From the NCBI RefSeq assembly GCF_003987855.1, contig NZ_RXIZ01000014.1:1-64000 (forward strand): a stretch of 64,000 bases of DNA, written 5' to 3'. The DNA comes from Hyphomicrobium sp. Its GTDB lineage: Bacteria > Pseudomonadota > Alphaproteobacteria > Rhizobiales > Hyphomicrobiaceae. Below the pieces are notes generated by a model, which saw only the letters and a program-made list of their open reading frames with translations, did no database searches and had not been told where the DNA came from. Shown piece by piece: positions 1 to 7,935 of this stretch. Position numbers and translations under genes: made by a program. The stretch's first letter is position 1. Each line of letters opens with the position of its first letter.

Positions 1-659
1 ATCCGCAGGGCCACGTTGGCATCAGCGGATGGGCCTTTGAGCCCGTCCCGATTGCGAACCGCGCGAGTATCGAGGGCAGTGCGAAGTTGCGCGATTTCCT
101 TTTCGCGCTGCTTGTTGAGCTGGACGGCTTCCTCCAGCGCTGCGGCCTGCTTTGCTCCGCTTGCCGCAAGCGTCTTTATTTCCCGGTCGCGGGTCGCGAG
201 CAGTTTTCGCGTTTCCGCCAGACGCTGTTCGACCTTTGGAAGCCGGTCCAAAATGGCCTGTTCGAGAACGCGACGCGCATTCTCGTGCTCCTCCACGCTC
301 ATTTTTTGATCCGCTATGGATTCGGACAGTTCCTGAATCTTTGCGTCCCGGCGATTGACCTCGATGCGCTGACGCGCGGCCAACAAAGCCGCGTCTTCCA
401 GGCGCGACTCGAGGCGATGCAGTTCCATCGCGAAATCCGCACGCAATCGGTCCTTATCGGCTCGGATTTCTTCCTCGGTGAGCGGCAGCGTCCGCTTCAA
501 GCTTTCAGCGGTGAATCGCTCAACGCGCCGCCTGTATGCAGGCAGCAAAACAACAACAATAAGGGCCGCGATCAAGAAGCCCAGAGCAACGAGCATCGCG
601 GCATACAGCGTGATCAAGAATACGCGTCCTGATGAAAAGCTTCGCGGCCCCCGCCGCAC
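1..659 (-). CDS. membrane-anchored coiled-coil protein, 3' part beyond window
   Basis: An open frame runs without a stop from a GTG at 659 to the window edge, giving about 219 residues of a longer protein. An in-frame TAG lies 15 bases upstream and AGGGA sits about 9 bases before the GTG. Residues 13-40 form one hydrophobic segment, followed by a charged, Glu/Arg/Lys/Ala-rich heptad-like stretch to the edge, so it is a single-pass inner-membrane protein with a long cytoplasmic coiled coil. The family is not recognised and no enzymatic motif is visible. The opposite-strand frame over the same bases is Cys/Arg-rich and looks like a shadow. Confidence 0.6.
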   Translation of the reverse strand, partial: MRRGPRSFSSGRVFLITLYAAMLVALGFLIAALIVVVLLPAYRRRVERFTAESLKRTLPLTEEEIRADKDRLRADFAMELHRLESRLEDAALLAARQRIEVNRRDAKIQELSESIADQKMSVEEHENARRVLEQAILDRLPKVEQRLAETRKLLATRDREIKTLAASGAKQAAALEEAVQLNKQREKEIAQLRTALDTRAVRNRDGLKGPSADANVALR

Positions 660-739
660 CGACGTAATTCCCTAAATCAGCAGAAACCTTCCTTTTTTCC
701 TCCGATCTATGTCGACGTGACGCCTCCGCTGTCCAAGCG

Positions 740-1606
740 TCAGAACGGGTTCCAGGTTGGGTATCTCGTATACTTCAAATACCCGACGTTCGCACCCAGT
801 CGTAAGCCAATACCAGCGCGAATCGGCGCCAGCGTAACATGGCCGGCCTTTTGTAGCTGAACACTTACGCCGCCGACGAGATAAGCGGTGCCTTCGACAC
901 CCCCGAAACGGTCGTAAATGTCTGAGGGATCACGGAGATCATAGACAAGCGTCATGACTTTAGAGCCGTCACCGCCGAAGTCGTAGCCAACCGATGGACC
1001 TTGCCAGTAGACCTTATATGAGCCGGCGTCCTTGGTGTAGAGGGTGCCCTCGCCATAAGACAAGCCCGCGAAAAATGCTCCGCCGGCATCCTGGCCAAGA
1101 ATGTAGCCATTCGGGCGTCCTGCTTTTTGGAATGTCCACTCGATGGCCGAGGCCAATCCACCGCTCACTTTGCCGAAGAAGTTGTTGCCGGCACGAACGA
1201 TCTCGTCTTCCGAATATTCTCCGCGTCGGGATGGCTGGTCGTCCGGAGGTGGGCCACCGCCATATCCGCCACCCTCTCGGCTGGCGCTTGGAGGAGGAGC
1301 ATAGGGCGCACCATAGCCACCCGGATCGCTGTCAGGGCCGCGCCCGCCGGAATAGGGAACGTAGGGGTCGTCTCCGCGCGAAGGAGGCGCGGACTGGTAT
1401 GTATTGCCGGACGGCGGCGGGCTGTAGGAATCGATGCCGCTCTGGCCGGAATAGGTATCCTGCGGGGGACGATAGGAGTCATCGGCAGCCTGAACCGTGG
1501 TTCCAGCAATCGAAATCCACGCAACAAGGCCAATCGCCGAAGCACAGCAAGCGCCTCGGAGCGCGATAGTTGGCATCCGCAAAATTCCCACGAGGCCGCG
1601 ACGCAT
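740..1606 (-). CDS. DUF1134 family exported protein
   Basis: A 288-residue exported protein. The N-terminus (residues 1-42) is a signal peptide with a long hydrophobic core ending near TVQAA. Residues 43-125 are a Pro/Gly/Ser/Tyr-rich, probably disordered linker. Residues 130-288 form the DUF1134 domain (EDEIVRAGNNFFGKVSGGLA, then a glycine-rich beta region with GQDAGGAFFAGLSYGEG). The ATG at 1606 is chosen over an in-frame start 75 bases upstream because GAGGGA precedes it by 8 bases. Function is unknown; the family is typical of alphaproteobacteria and is probably periplasmic or surface-associated. Confidence 0.85.
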   Translation of the reverse strand: MRRGLVGILRMPTIALRGACCASAIGLVAWISIAGTTVQAADDSYRPPQDTYSGQSGIDSYSPPPSGNTYQSAPPSRGDDPYVPYSGGRGPDSDPGGYGAPYAPPPSASREGGGYGGGPPPDDQPSRRGEYSEDEIVRAGNNFFGKVSGGLASAIEWTFQKAGRPNGYILGQDAGGAFFAGLSYGEGTLYTKDAGSYKVYWQGPSVGYDFGGDGSKVMTLVYDLRDPSDIYDRFGGVEGTAYLVGGVSVQLQKAGHVTLAPIRAGIGLRLGANVGYLKYTRYPTWNPF

Positions 1607-1755
1607 CGAGAGTTCCCTCTTTCGACTTCGCACCCGAGCAATGCCCAATCGTCTACGCGCTGTGCGCGAAGGCCACCCCACGACCGGAACTCAGGCGAAT
1701 CCCAGCATACAGATTCGCCTGTATTCGTTGCTAAAGTATGGCCGCTTCGCGTTGC

Positions 1756-2604
1756 CTATGCGCCCGCTGCAGGCAATTCCGCAACGGCGCCGCGCCAAAG
1801 TGGCTCGCGGCCCCAGGCGACGAAATATGGGTTTTTGAACCCGCGATCGTAGTGGCCATAGGTCAACGGCGTACCGTCGAGGTTTGTGACCGACCCGCCC
1901 GCGGCCTCGAGGATCGCTTGGCCGGCGGCGGTATCCCATTCGTAGGTTTCGCCAAAACGGGCGTAGAGATCGCCCTCTCCGGCCGCGATAAGGCAAAACT
2001 TCATCGAAGAGCCAAGAGGCTTGGCGTCGCGGACCTTCAGAAACGCTAGAAGGTTCGTGCTTGCCGCCCCTGTGCCGCGACTGTTGAAGGCGACGAGTGA
2101 CGCAGGATTCGGCTGTCGCGTGGTCAGCCGCTCGAAGCGAAGCTGCTCGAACGCTTCGCTACCCGAAGAGGGAAGATGAGCCACGTATGCGCCGTCGTTG
2201 CGCGTCACGAACAGCCGCTCGGATGGCGGCAGGTAAATCAGTCCGAACCGGGTCCGACCGTCCTCGACGTAACCAATATTGATCGAAAATTCTGGCTTGC
2301 CCCGAATAAATAGCCTGGTGCCGTCGAGCGCGTCGACGAGAAAGAAGCACTTGGCGTATTCGCAAATACCGCCGTTTGCGATCTGCTCCTCTGCCACCAC
2401 GGGCACATCCGGCGCGACGCGGGCGAGAGCCGCGAGGATCACGTCTTCTGCTTCCTGATCTGCTGCAGTGACGGGCGAGCGGTCCGCCTTCTGCTGGAAG
2501 ACGACACCACTCCTGAAGTGGCCCATCTCCAACCGCCCTGCTTCACGGACAGCTGGAAGCAATGCAGCTATCAGCGCATCGAAATTCGTCAGGTCGGCCA
2601 GCAT
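1756..2604 (-). CDS. cysQ: 3'(2'),5'-bisphosphate nucleotidase, inositol monophosphatase family
   Basis: CysQ removes the 3' phosphate from adenosine 3',5'-bisphosphate (PAP), the by-product of sulfate assimilation, in the cytoplasm. The 282-residue product shows the metal-binding signatures of the inositol-monophosphatase fold: AEEQ (Glu), VDALDGT in place of the usual DPIDGT, and WDTAAGQAILEAAGG near the C-terminus. The ATG at 2604 is preferred; a GTG at 2634 has no ribosome-binding site. It is divergent from chpT. No other sulfur gene is nearby, so the phosphatase family is firm but the PAP substrate is inferred. Confidence 0.82.
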   Translation of the reverse strand: MLADLTNFDALIAALLPAVREAGRLEMGHFRSGVVFQQKADRSPVTAADQEAEDVILAALARVAPDVPVVAEEQIANGGICEYAKCFFLVDALDGTRLFIRGKPEFSINIGYVEDGRTRFGLIYLPPSERLFVTRNDGAYVAHLPSSGSEAFEQLRFERLTTRQPNPASLVAFNSRGTGAASTNLLAFLKVRDAKPLGSSMKFCLIAAGEGDLYARFGETYEWDTAAGQAILEAAGGSVTNLDGTPLTYGHYDRGFKNPYFVAWGREPLWRGAVAELPAAGA

Positions 2605-2887
2605 CGATATTTCAAAACTCCGGTCTCGAATCACTTTTACGCGTCACTTGGCGGATATGTTGCCAACGCGCCCTTTTGCGCCGCGGCGAACCGTGGCGCA
2701 CAAGACTCATGCATTCCATGAAAAACGGGGCCCAGAGAGCCCACCGGCTGCAAGACTTGGCAACCGTTATTCGGCGCATGTATCAGAGCCTAGGGCATTA
2801 TCGCAAGCTGCCTTGATGTATTCGCGTCGCGCTGTCGCGCATGAGCAGCCGCTTTCCGGCCCATTTGATTTCGATGAAGGACCAGTG

Positions 2888-3535
2888 ATGAGCCAGCGCG
2901 TCCCGCCGACAGACCTTGAACTTGCAGCGCTGATTTCGAGCAAAATTTGCCACGACATCATCAATCCCGTCGGCGCAATCGTAAACGGGTTGGAGATCCT
3001 GGACGAGGACGACGACCCGCAGGCGAAGAACTACGCGATGACCGTCATTCGCAATGTGACGGAACAGGCCTCCGCACGTTTAGAATTCGCACGGTTCGCC
3101 TTCGGTGCTGCCGGTTCGGCAGGAAGCGTGATCGATCTGACGACCGCTGAGAAAATATCGCGTGGTTTCATCAGCATCACTCAGGGGAAACATAAATTGA
3201 TCTGGCGCGGGGCTCCTGGCCTCGTGGCCAAAGACAAAGTGAAACTTCTCTTAAATCTCATCGCATCGGCAGTCACAGCGCTTCCGCGCGGCGGTGAGAT
3301 CGATGTTTCGATTGGCGGATCGTTCGAGCAGCCGACATTTCTCATTCGCTGCAAAGGCACTGGCGCGCGACCGCCGCAGTATCTGACCGATTTCGTGGCT
3401 GGCAATCCACTCGCGCTCGATGCCATCACCATCCAAGCCTACTACACTTGGCGCATAGCGCCGACCGCCGGTATGCGGCTCGAGATCCTGAAGGATGGAG
3501 CAGACATCCTACTTGTGGCCAAGCCCTCCAGCTGA
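2888..3535 (+). CDS. chpT: histidine phosphotransferase ChpT
   Basis: ChpT passes phosphate from the hybrid kinase CckA to the response regulators CtrA and CpdR in the alphaproteobacterial cell-cycle phosphorelay. The 215-residue product has the dimerisation helix with SSKICHDIINPVGAI, His22 being the expected phosphorylation site, followed by a degenerate HATPase-like C-terminal half that binds no ATP in this family. AAGGA lies 7 bases before the ATG at 2888; a longer in-frame opening upstream is not needed and overlaps the divergent cysQ gene. A CtrA-type box follows the stop codon and a lone receiver gene lies next. Confidence 0.92.
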   Translation: MSQRVPPTDLELAALISSKICHDIINPVGAIVNGLEILDEDDDPQAKNYAMTVIRNVTEQASARLEFARFAFGAAGSAGSVIDLTTAEKISRGFISITQGKHKLIWRGAPGLVAKDKVKLLLNLIASAVTALPRGGEIDVSIGGSFEQPTFLIRCKGTGARPPQYLTDFVAGNPLALDAITIQAYYTWRIAPTAGMRLEILKDGADILLVAKPSS

Positions 3536-3560
3536 CATTGGCGCTCGCGCGCCATACGTC

Positions 3561-3575
3561 TTAAGCGGGCCTTAA
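3561..3575. promoter_or_regulatory. CtrA-type binding site, TTAA-N7-TTAA
   Basis: A perfect TTAA GCGGGCC TTAA lies 26 bases after the chpT stop and 87 bases before the response-regulator start at 3662. This is the consensus full site for the cell-cycle regulator CtrA. It was the only exact match noticed in the window. Direct control of the downstream gene is inferred. Confidence 0.55.
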
Positions 3576-3661
3576 TAAATTGCGGGCAATTTTCAAAACA
3601 TCGTTTTGAGCATTCGCTCAGCTCGCATGTGTAGGCGTCGCAATTCCGAGAAGCCCTTTAA

Positions 3662-4030
3662 ATGCTTCATTGCTTTGTCATCGACGATTCCGAGATCATT
3701 CGAAAGTACGCCCGGCTGATCTTTGAAAGTGAAGGCTTTCGTGTCAGCGAAGCCGACGGGGCGGTTGCAGCATTAGAGCGTTTGCGGTCGGAGACGCCCG
3801 ACTACATCCTGGTCGACTGGCGCATGCCAGATACCAACAGCCTGGAGCTGGTGGGCAAGATCCGGGCCCTACCGCTCAGTCAACGCCCTTACATCGTCTA
3901 CGTCGTGACCGAGTATGACGCGTTTGAAATCCAGCGCGCGCTCGCGCACGGCGCCGATACGTACTTGTTGAAGCCGTACAATCGGCAGATCATCGAAGCG
4001 AAGTTGCAAGAAATTCGCGCCGCTGCGTAG
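3662..4030 (+). CDS. single-domain CheY-like response regulator
   Basis: A stand-alone receiver of 122 residues with no output domain. All key positions are present: the acidic pair D8/D9, the phosphoacceptor D52 (ILVDWRMP), T83 and K104 (LLKP). Such proteins act by protein contact, as DivK and CpdR do. It follows chpT and sits behind a CtrA box, so it may take phosphate from ChpT or another His carrier in the cell-cycle relay. Its sequence does not identify it as DivK or CpdR. It ends 39 bases from the convergent gene at 4070. Confidence 0.88.
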   Translation: MLHCFVIDDSEIIRKYARLIFESEGFRVSEADGAVAALERLRSETPDYILVDWRMPDTNSLELVGKIRALPLSQRPYIVYVVTEYDAFEIQRALAHGADTYLLKPYNRQIIEAKLQEIRAAA

Positions 4031-4069
4031 TTCGCAACGGCGCGAAAATTTGCTGAGCCAAGTGATCTG

Positions 4070-4744
4070 TTACTGCGTGCCGCCATCTGTCGGAGACTGC
4101 GGCGTCGGAAAACCACCGGCGTCATCGCTCGACTTTGCCGACGGTACGTCGCTCGCTTCTTCGGCAGTTTTGTGAGCCTTATGCTTTGGCGCTGCTTCGC
4201 TCAGTGAGCCTGTCTCCACCGAGGACGAAGCTGCCTTTTTTGCCTTCGTTCCGAGAAGCGATTTGGGATCAGGAATCGATTGGGCAGCGGTCTTATGAGT
4301 AGGCGTTGCGGCCGGAGCATCGGAGTGGGCCGAAGCCTCCTTCACTGCCTTCTTCTTTCCCGGCTTCTCTTCAGCGGTATCAGCCGTCTTTTCTGGCTGA
4401 GCTTCTTCAGCGGCAGCTTGCTCCCCGCCTGGGAGCTTCGAGCCACCCCAGCATACCGTCGCTTCGGCCGTGCAGGTGTGTTCGTCGAATACGATGAAGT
4501 TCAGGAAGAGTTCGCATGAAACGCTCTTCTTACCGGTCTTGTAATCGCTGACGCCGCGCTCGGTCATTTTTGACGCGATCAGCTTATCGAGCAGACTCTT
4601 GGCGTCACTCGTCGGACCGTCTTTGCCGTAATCATTCACAGTGAAGCCGTACCGCTTGCACTCCGCATGCGCGGACACGCTCGCCGCGGCGGAAACTGTC
4701 GCGGCCAGGGCTAATGCGGCTACAAAGTTGACCGAGAAGCGCAT
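4070..4744 (-). CDS. secreted Lys/Ala-rich hypothetical protein
   Basis: A 224-residue protein of unknown function. Residues 1-27 are a signal peptide (cleavage likely after SAHA). Residues 28-102 form a compact Cys-containing domain (CKRYGFTVNDYGKDGP, VSCELFLNF, HTCTAEATVCWGG), whose four Cys could form disulfides in the periplasm. From residue about 105 the chain is low complexity, rich in Ala, Lys, Glu, Ser and Pro, and probably disordered. It is convergent with the receiver gene and no family is recognised. Confidence 0.7.
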   Translation of the reverse strand: MRFSVNFVAALALAATVSAAASVSAHAECKRYGFTVNDYGKDGPTSDAKSLLDKLIASKMTERGVSDYKTGKKSVSCELFLNFIVFDEHTCTAEATVCWGGSKLPGGEQAAAEEAQPEKTADTAEEKPGKKKAVKEASAHSDAPAATPTHKTAAQSIPDPKSLLGTKAKKAASSSVETGSLSEAAPKHKAHKTAEEASDVPSAKSSDDAGGFPTPQSPTDGGTQ

Positions 4745-4939
4745 AACGATAGTTCTCCCTCAAAGCCCACCCCTGGGATCAGGCTGTCTTTATATTGTCA
4801 GCACAATGGCGAGACGAGGGCGAGTGGCGCGCCTGCTACAGTTGACAGGTTTTTGGATTTGGCCGGCGTAAATCACAGAAATGCGAAAGGCCGCGACAAC
4901 GCGCGGCCTCGGGCTGGTGACGAGAAAAACGCGCGGAGA

Positions 4940-5236
4940 TCAGTGCATGTACGGAGAATTGCCGCCGTACAGACTGCCGACGCCCGAATCAAAAAAGAAG
5001 CTGTTATCGAACGGTCCGGCGATCGTTTGGTCACGAAAATCCGGCGGCCCCGGAGGCGCAGACCGTCTGCGTGACGGGGCGCCATAGGTGTTCACGGAAT
5101 CGGACTTGTCGTAAGAATAGCCGCCCTTTTTGCGATGAAGGGAATAGCCATTGGGGCTTTCCTGGGCGGAAGACGGCAAGGTCAACCCGACGAGGCATAG
5201 CACCGCCACGCTGGCCGAAATCAATCTAGAGATCAT
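4940..5236 (-). CDS. small exported hypothetical protein
   Basis: A 98-residue product beginning MISRLISASV, with a signal peptide ending at PSSAQ (about residue 23). The mature part is short and Tyr/Ser/Gly/Pro-rich, with a basic stretch GAPSRRRSAPPGPPDF and a C-terminal FFFDSGVGSLYGG. The ATG at 5236 starts directly on the signal peptide; a longer in-frame opening to 5440 adds residues that do not look exported. Function is unknown. Confidence 0.6.
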   Translation of the reverse strand: MISRLISASVAVLCLVGLTLPSSAQESPNGYSLHRKKGGYSYDKSDSVNTYGAPSRRRSAPPGPPDFRDQTIAGPFDNSFFFDSGVGSLYGGNSPYMH

Positions 5237-5510
5237 CGCTTGGCCTTTCCGCCGCCATTCGTTTCGGGGCATGTATAGCGCAAAGTTACCCGAATTATCC
5301 TTGCTCCGGCTCAAGAAATGGTTACGCGCCACATTTCCGGCAAGCCTGTCACTTCTCGACAACTCATCCCCATTGAAGACGCCCGAAGAACGGCGGACGA
5401 TCACGAAGCGTTCCCGGTGTGCTATCGGTTGTACGTCCATGCCCCATGAGGTTGCGGCCTCACGATGCTAATACCAGCCGGCACTCCCATCGTCCTTCCG
5501 AGGAGGACAC

Positions 5511-5795
5511 ATGGAATACATTCCTCTCCTTCTGCAGGTGGTCAGTGGCGCCCTCGGGGGGAATGTCGCTGGAAGCCTATTGAAGAGCCTCAGTTTGGGA
5601 ATGCTTGGTAACACCATCACGGGCATCGTGGGTGGAGGCATCGGCAGTCTAATCGTTGACGAGGTCTTCTCCAGCGCGTCGGGGATGGGCGTCCTCAGTC
5701 CCATCGACGCCATGATCCAGATCCTCGGTGGCAGTTTGGGTGGTGCGGTGCTGGTGGCCGCCGTGAGCGCCTTCCGCAGCACAGCGGCAAAGTGA
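5511..5795 (+). CDS. small glycine-rich membrane protein
   Basis: A 94-residue protein with AGGAGG six bases before the ATG at 5511. It has two or three hydrophobic, glycine-zipper-like segments (VVSGALGGNVAGSLLK, ITGIVGGGIGSLIVDE, LGGSLGGAVLVAAVSAF). Similar proteins are common in Bradyrhizobium-type genomes and, as I recall, are sometimes mislabelled DNA methyltransferase, but no methyltransferase motif is present. It is probably an inner-membrane protein of unknown role. Confidence 0.75.
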   Translation: MEYIPLLLQVVSGALGGNVAGSLLKSLSLGMLGNTITGIVGGGIGSLIVDEVFSSASGMGVLSPIDAMIQILGGSLGGAVLVAAVSAFRSTAAK

Positions 5796-5983
5796 GGTGC
5801 CTCTATCGGCGCGACGATGAGGATTTCGGGCGATGCGCAACGAACTCTTATTGATAGGGGCTTGCTTCCCGATCGAAAGCAATCCGAGACAACAGAGATC
5901 TCACTAGCCCAGGTCAAAGACGTAAAACGTATTTATCGCCGCGACGGGTATCGCGACGTTACATTCCCCAGTCGCGTGAAGCG

Positions 5984-6199
5984 TCAGCCGGCCTTTTGCA
6001 GATCGACGGCTTTTGGTCCCTTGCCGCGTTTATCGGGCTCGGTTTCAAATGAAATTCGCATTCCCTCGTTGAGCTCGCCAATGCCGGAGCGCTCAACGGC
6101 TGTGACGTGCACGAACACATCATTGCCGCCGGCGTCGGGCTTGATGAAGCCGTAGCCCTTTTGAGAGTTGTAAAACTTCACGGTACCTGTCTGGCGCAT
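5984..6199 (-). CDS. cold-shock domain protein
   Basis: A 71-residue cold-shock protein that binds single-stranded RNA/DNA through one OB fold. RNP1 is visible as KGYGFIKPD and RNP2 as VFVHVTAV, with the N-terminal TGTVKFYNSQ strand. The ATG at 6199 has AGGAGA about 8 bases upstream; upstream in-frame residues do not belong to the family. The 237-base space before it is a likely leader of the kind that regulates csp genes, though no element was recognised there. Confidence 0.93.
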   Translation of the reverse strand: MRQTGTVKFYNSQKGYGFIKPDAGGNDVFVHVTAVERSGIGELNEGMRISFETEPDKRGKGPKAVDLQKAG

Positions 6200-6436
6200 G
6201 CATCGTCTCCTGGCAGCCCGGCCAACAACTGAAGCGAAAAGCTTCCTGTCGACAGCCGTGGCGGACCGCGGAGCCGGAATTCCAAAGCGCTTCCCTGCCG
6301 GATCGCACAACCACGCGCCGGGCTCGTAGAACGCGTCGGGAGCTCCCGTGCCGATGCCCGCCTTAGCGTGCGGCAATTTATCCGGTAAATGCTGAAAGCT
6401 TGCAAGGCGAAATGCTGCAAAGCAACGATGATGACA

Positions 6437-7279
6437 CTATTGAACGCTGGTTCTTATCGCGAAGTGGCTTCCCGTGTCGGCCGCCAGCGCTTCTTTCAAG
6501 ACGGGCATCAGAACTTCGAGCTCGCTCTTCAACACGAACGGCGGATTGAGAACGAGAACTCCGGACGCGGTAAGCCCAAGGCCTGGAAAGGACTTTGAAA
6601 CGGCTAGGCGGACGTCGAGAAAATCGATGCCGGGCTTGTTCGTCGCGATGGCCACGAAGCGGTCCGCGGCTGCCTCATCTTTGATGGGATACCAGATCAG
6701 ATACGTTCCGGTCGCGAAGCGCGCGAGAGCCTCGTCCAAGGCAGTCGCAAGATCCGCGAATTCGCTTTTCTCTTCAAACGGCGGGTCGATGAGCACGAGC
6801 CCCCGCCGTTCTTTGGGCGGCAAAAGCGATTTCACCGCGTGACGTGCGTCGATGTTGAGAACGGTCGTCGCTTTGGCGCGACGAAGCTCCAACTTGAGGC
6901 GCTGAAATTCTTCACTCGCAAGTTCATTGGCGACGAGGACGTCATCGTCTCGCATCAGGTGGCGCGCGATGACCGGACTGCCGGGATAGTAACGCAACTC
7001 ATCTGAGTTCACTGCGCGCACGACGTCGAGGTAAGGCGCTAGCAGGCTGGTAACAGGCTCCTGCGTTTCTACTTCGAACAGGCGAGCGATGCCGTCGCGC
7101 CATTCGGCAGTTTTCGCCGCCTCGGCTCCCGTTAGATCGTAGAACCCCGCCCCCGCATGCGTGTCGATCACGCGAAACGGTTTTGGTTTTTGCCTCATGT
7201 ACGTCAGCACACGTGCCAGCACGACGTGCTTTAATACGTCCGCGAAGTTTCCGGCGTGATAGTCGTGGTGGTAGTTCAT
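6437..7279 (-). CDS. rlmJ: 23S rRNA (adenine2030-N6)-methyltransferase RlmJ
   Basis: RlmJ methylates A2030 of 23S rRNA using SAM. The 280-residue protein begins with the family hallmark MNYHHDYHAGNFADVLKH, has the SAM loop DTHAGAGFYDL (residues 39-49) and the catalytic DPPFE at residues 165-169. The length is usual for the family. It lies 21 bases downstream of holC on the same strand, so the two may be cotranscribed. Confidence 0.95.
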   Translation of the reverse strand: MNYHHDYHAGNFADVLKHVVLARVLTYMRQKPKPFRVIDTHAGAGFYDLTGAEAAKTAEWRDGIARLFEVETQEPVTSLLAPYLDVVRAVNSDELRYYPGSPVIARHLMRDDDVLVANELASEEFQRLKLELRRAKATTVLNIDARHAVKSLLPPKERRGLVLIDPPFEEKSEFADLATALDEALARFATGTYLIWYPIKDEAAADRFVAIATNKPGIDFLDVRLAVSKSFPGLGLTASGVLVLNPPFVLKSELEVLMPVLKEALAADTGSHFAIRTSVQ

Positions 7280-7300
7280 TGCGGCGCAACCATGGGGAGC

Positions 7301-7747
7301 CTAAGCCTTCTGCTCCCACCGCCCGGACGGTGACTGCTGCCAATACGTGACCGAGCAACCCGCTGCCTTTGCCGCTTTCCATTGGTTTCGGGCCGACGCA
7401 ACGGCGTCGGCATCGTTGCCGTCAAATACATAGACAAAGCGTTCCGCGCCGGAGAACTCTCGCGCCTCGGCGCCGTCGACCAAAAACCGTACGCCGGCGC
7501 CATTTGGCGTCTCATCCGTGAGGGTTAGGTAGATTGGCTGGGCGCTCGAGTGGCCTATTCGAGCGCCGCCGTGGGGAAGAAAGCTGTCCTCGGCATAGGT
7601 CCAAAGCGCTTGATCAAGCGCTTCCAAACGCTCTTCGTTTCCGACCTGCACAACGGCCCGCCAGCCGCGCGCGAGGGTCTTCTCCAGGAGGCTCGGCAGA
7701 ACGCGCTCGAGCGGTTGGTGTTCGAGGTGATAGAAGAAGACGTCCAT
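7301..7747 (-). CDS. holC: DNA polymerase III chi subunit
   Basis: The chi subunit links the clamp loader to single-strand-binding protein during replication. The 148-residue product matches the family in length and shows the N-terminal DVFFYHL strand, the RGWRAVVQVG segment, LWTYAEDSFLPHG, and PIYLT near the middle. The usual partner pepA is not adjacent here; rlmJ follows instead. Confidence 0.9.
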   Translation of the reverse strand: MDVFFYHLEHQPLERVLPSLLEKTLARGWRAVVQVGNEERLEALDQALWTYAEDSFLPHGGARIGHSSAQPIYLTLTDETPNGAGVRFLVDGAEAREFSGAERFVYVFDGNDADAVASARNQWKAAKAAGCSVTYWQQSPSGRWEQKA

Positions 7748-7935
7748 TCGTGTCGGATGGCCTAGAAGCCGGCGAAAAGCAAGATGATCCGCACCCCTTG
7801 ACGCTTCGCCTAGGTCACCTATCTAACCCCATCCGGAGCGGCGCCAGTTTTCATCGGCTGTCGCCCGTGCGGGCGGTGAGCTTGGCGGCTTTGAGGTCTT
7901 CTCGCTGCTGTTGCTCCCGCCCGCTGCGATTTTTC

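Noticed and set aside
87-632. A 181-codon plus-strand frame at the window start
   Set aside because: It lies antisense to a continuous membrane coiled-coil frame with a clean start and hydrophobic segment, and its own product is Cys/Arg-rich without a domain.
4031-4046. A hairpin between the receiver and the convergent gene
   Set aside because: Only a 5-base stem (TTCGC/GCGAA) without a T-run; too weak to call a terminator.
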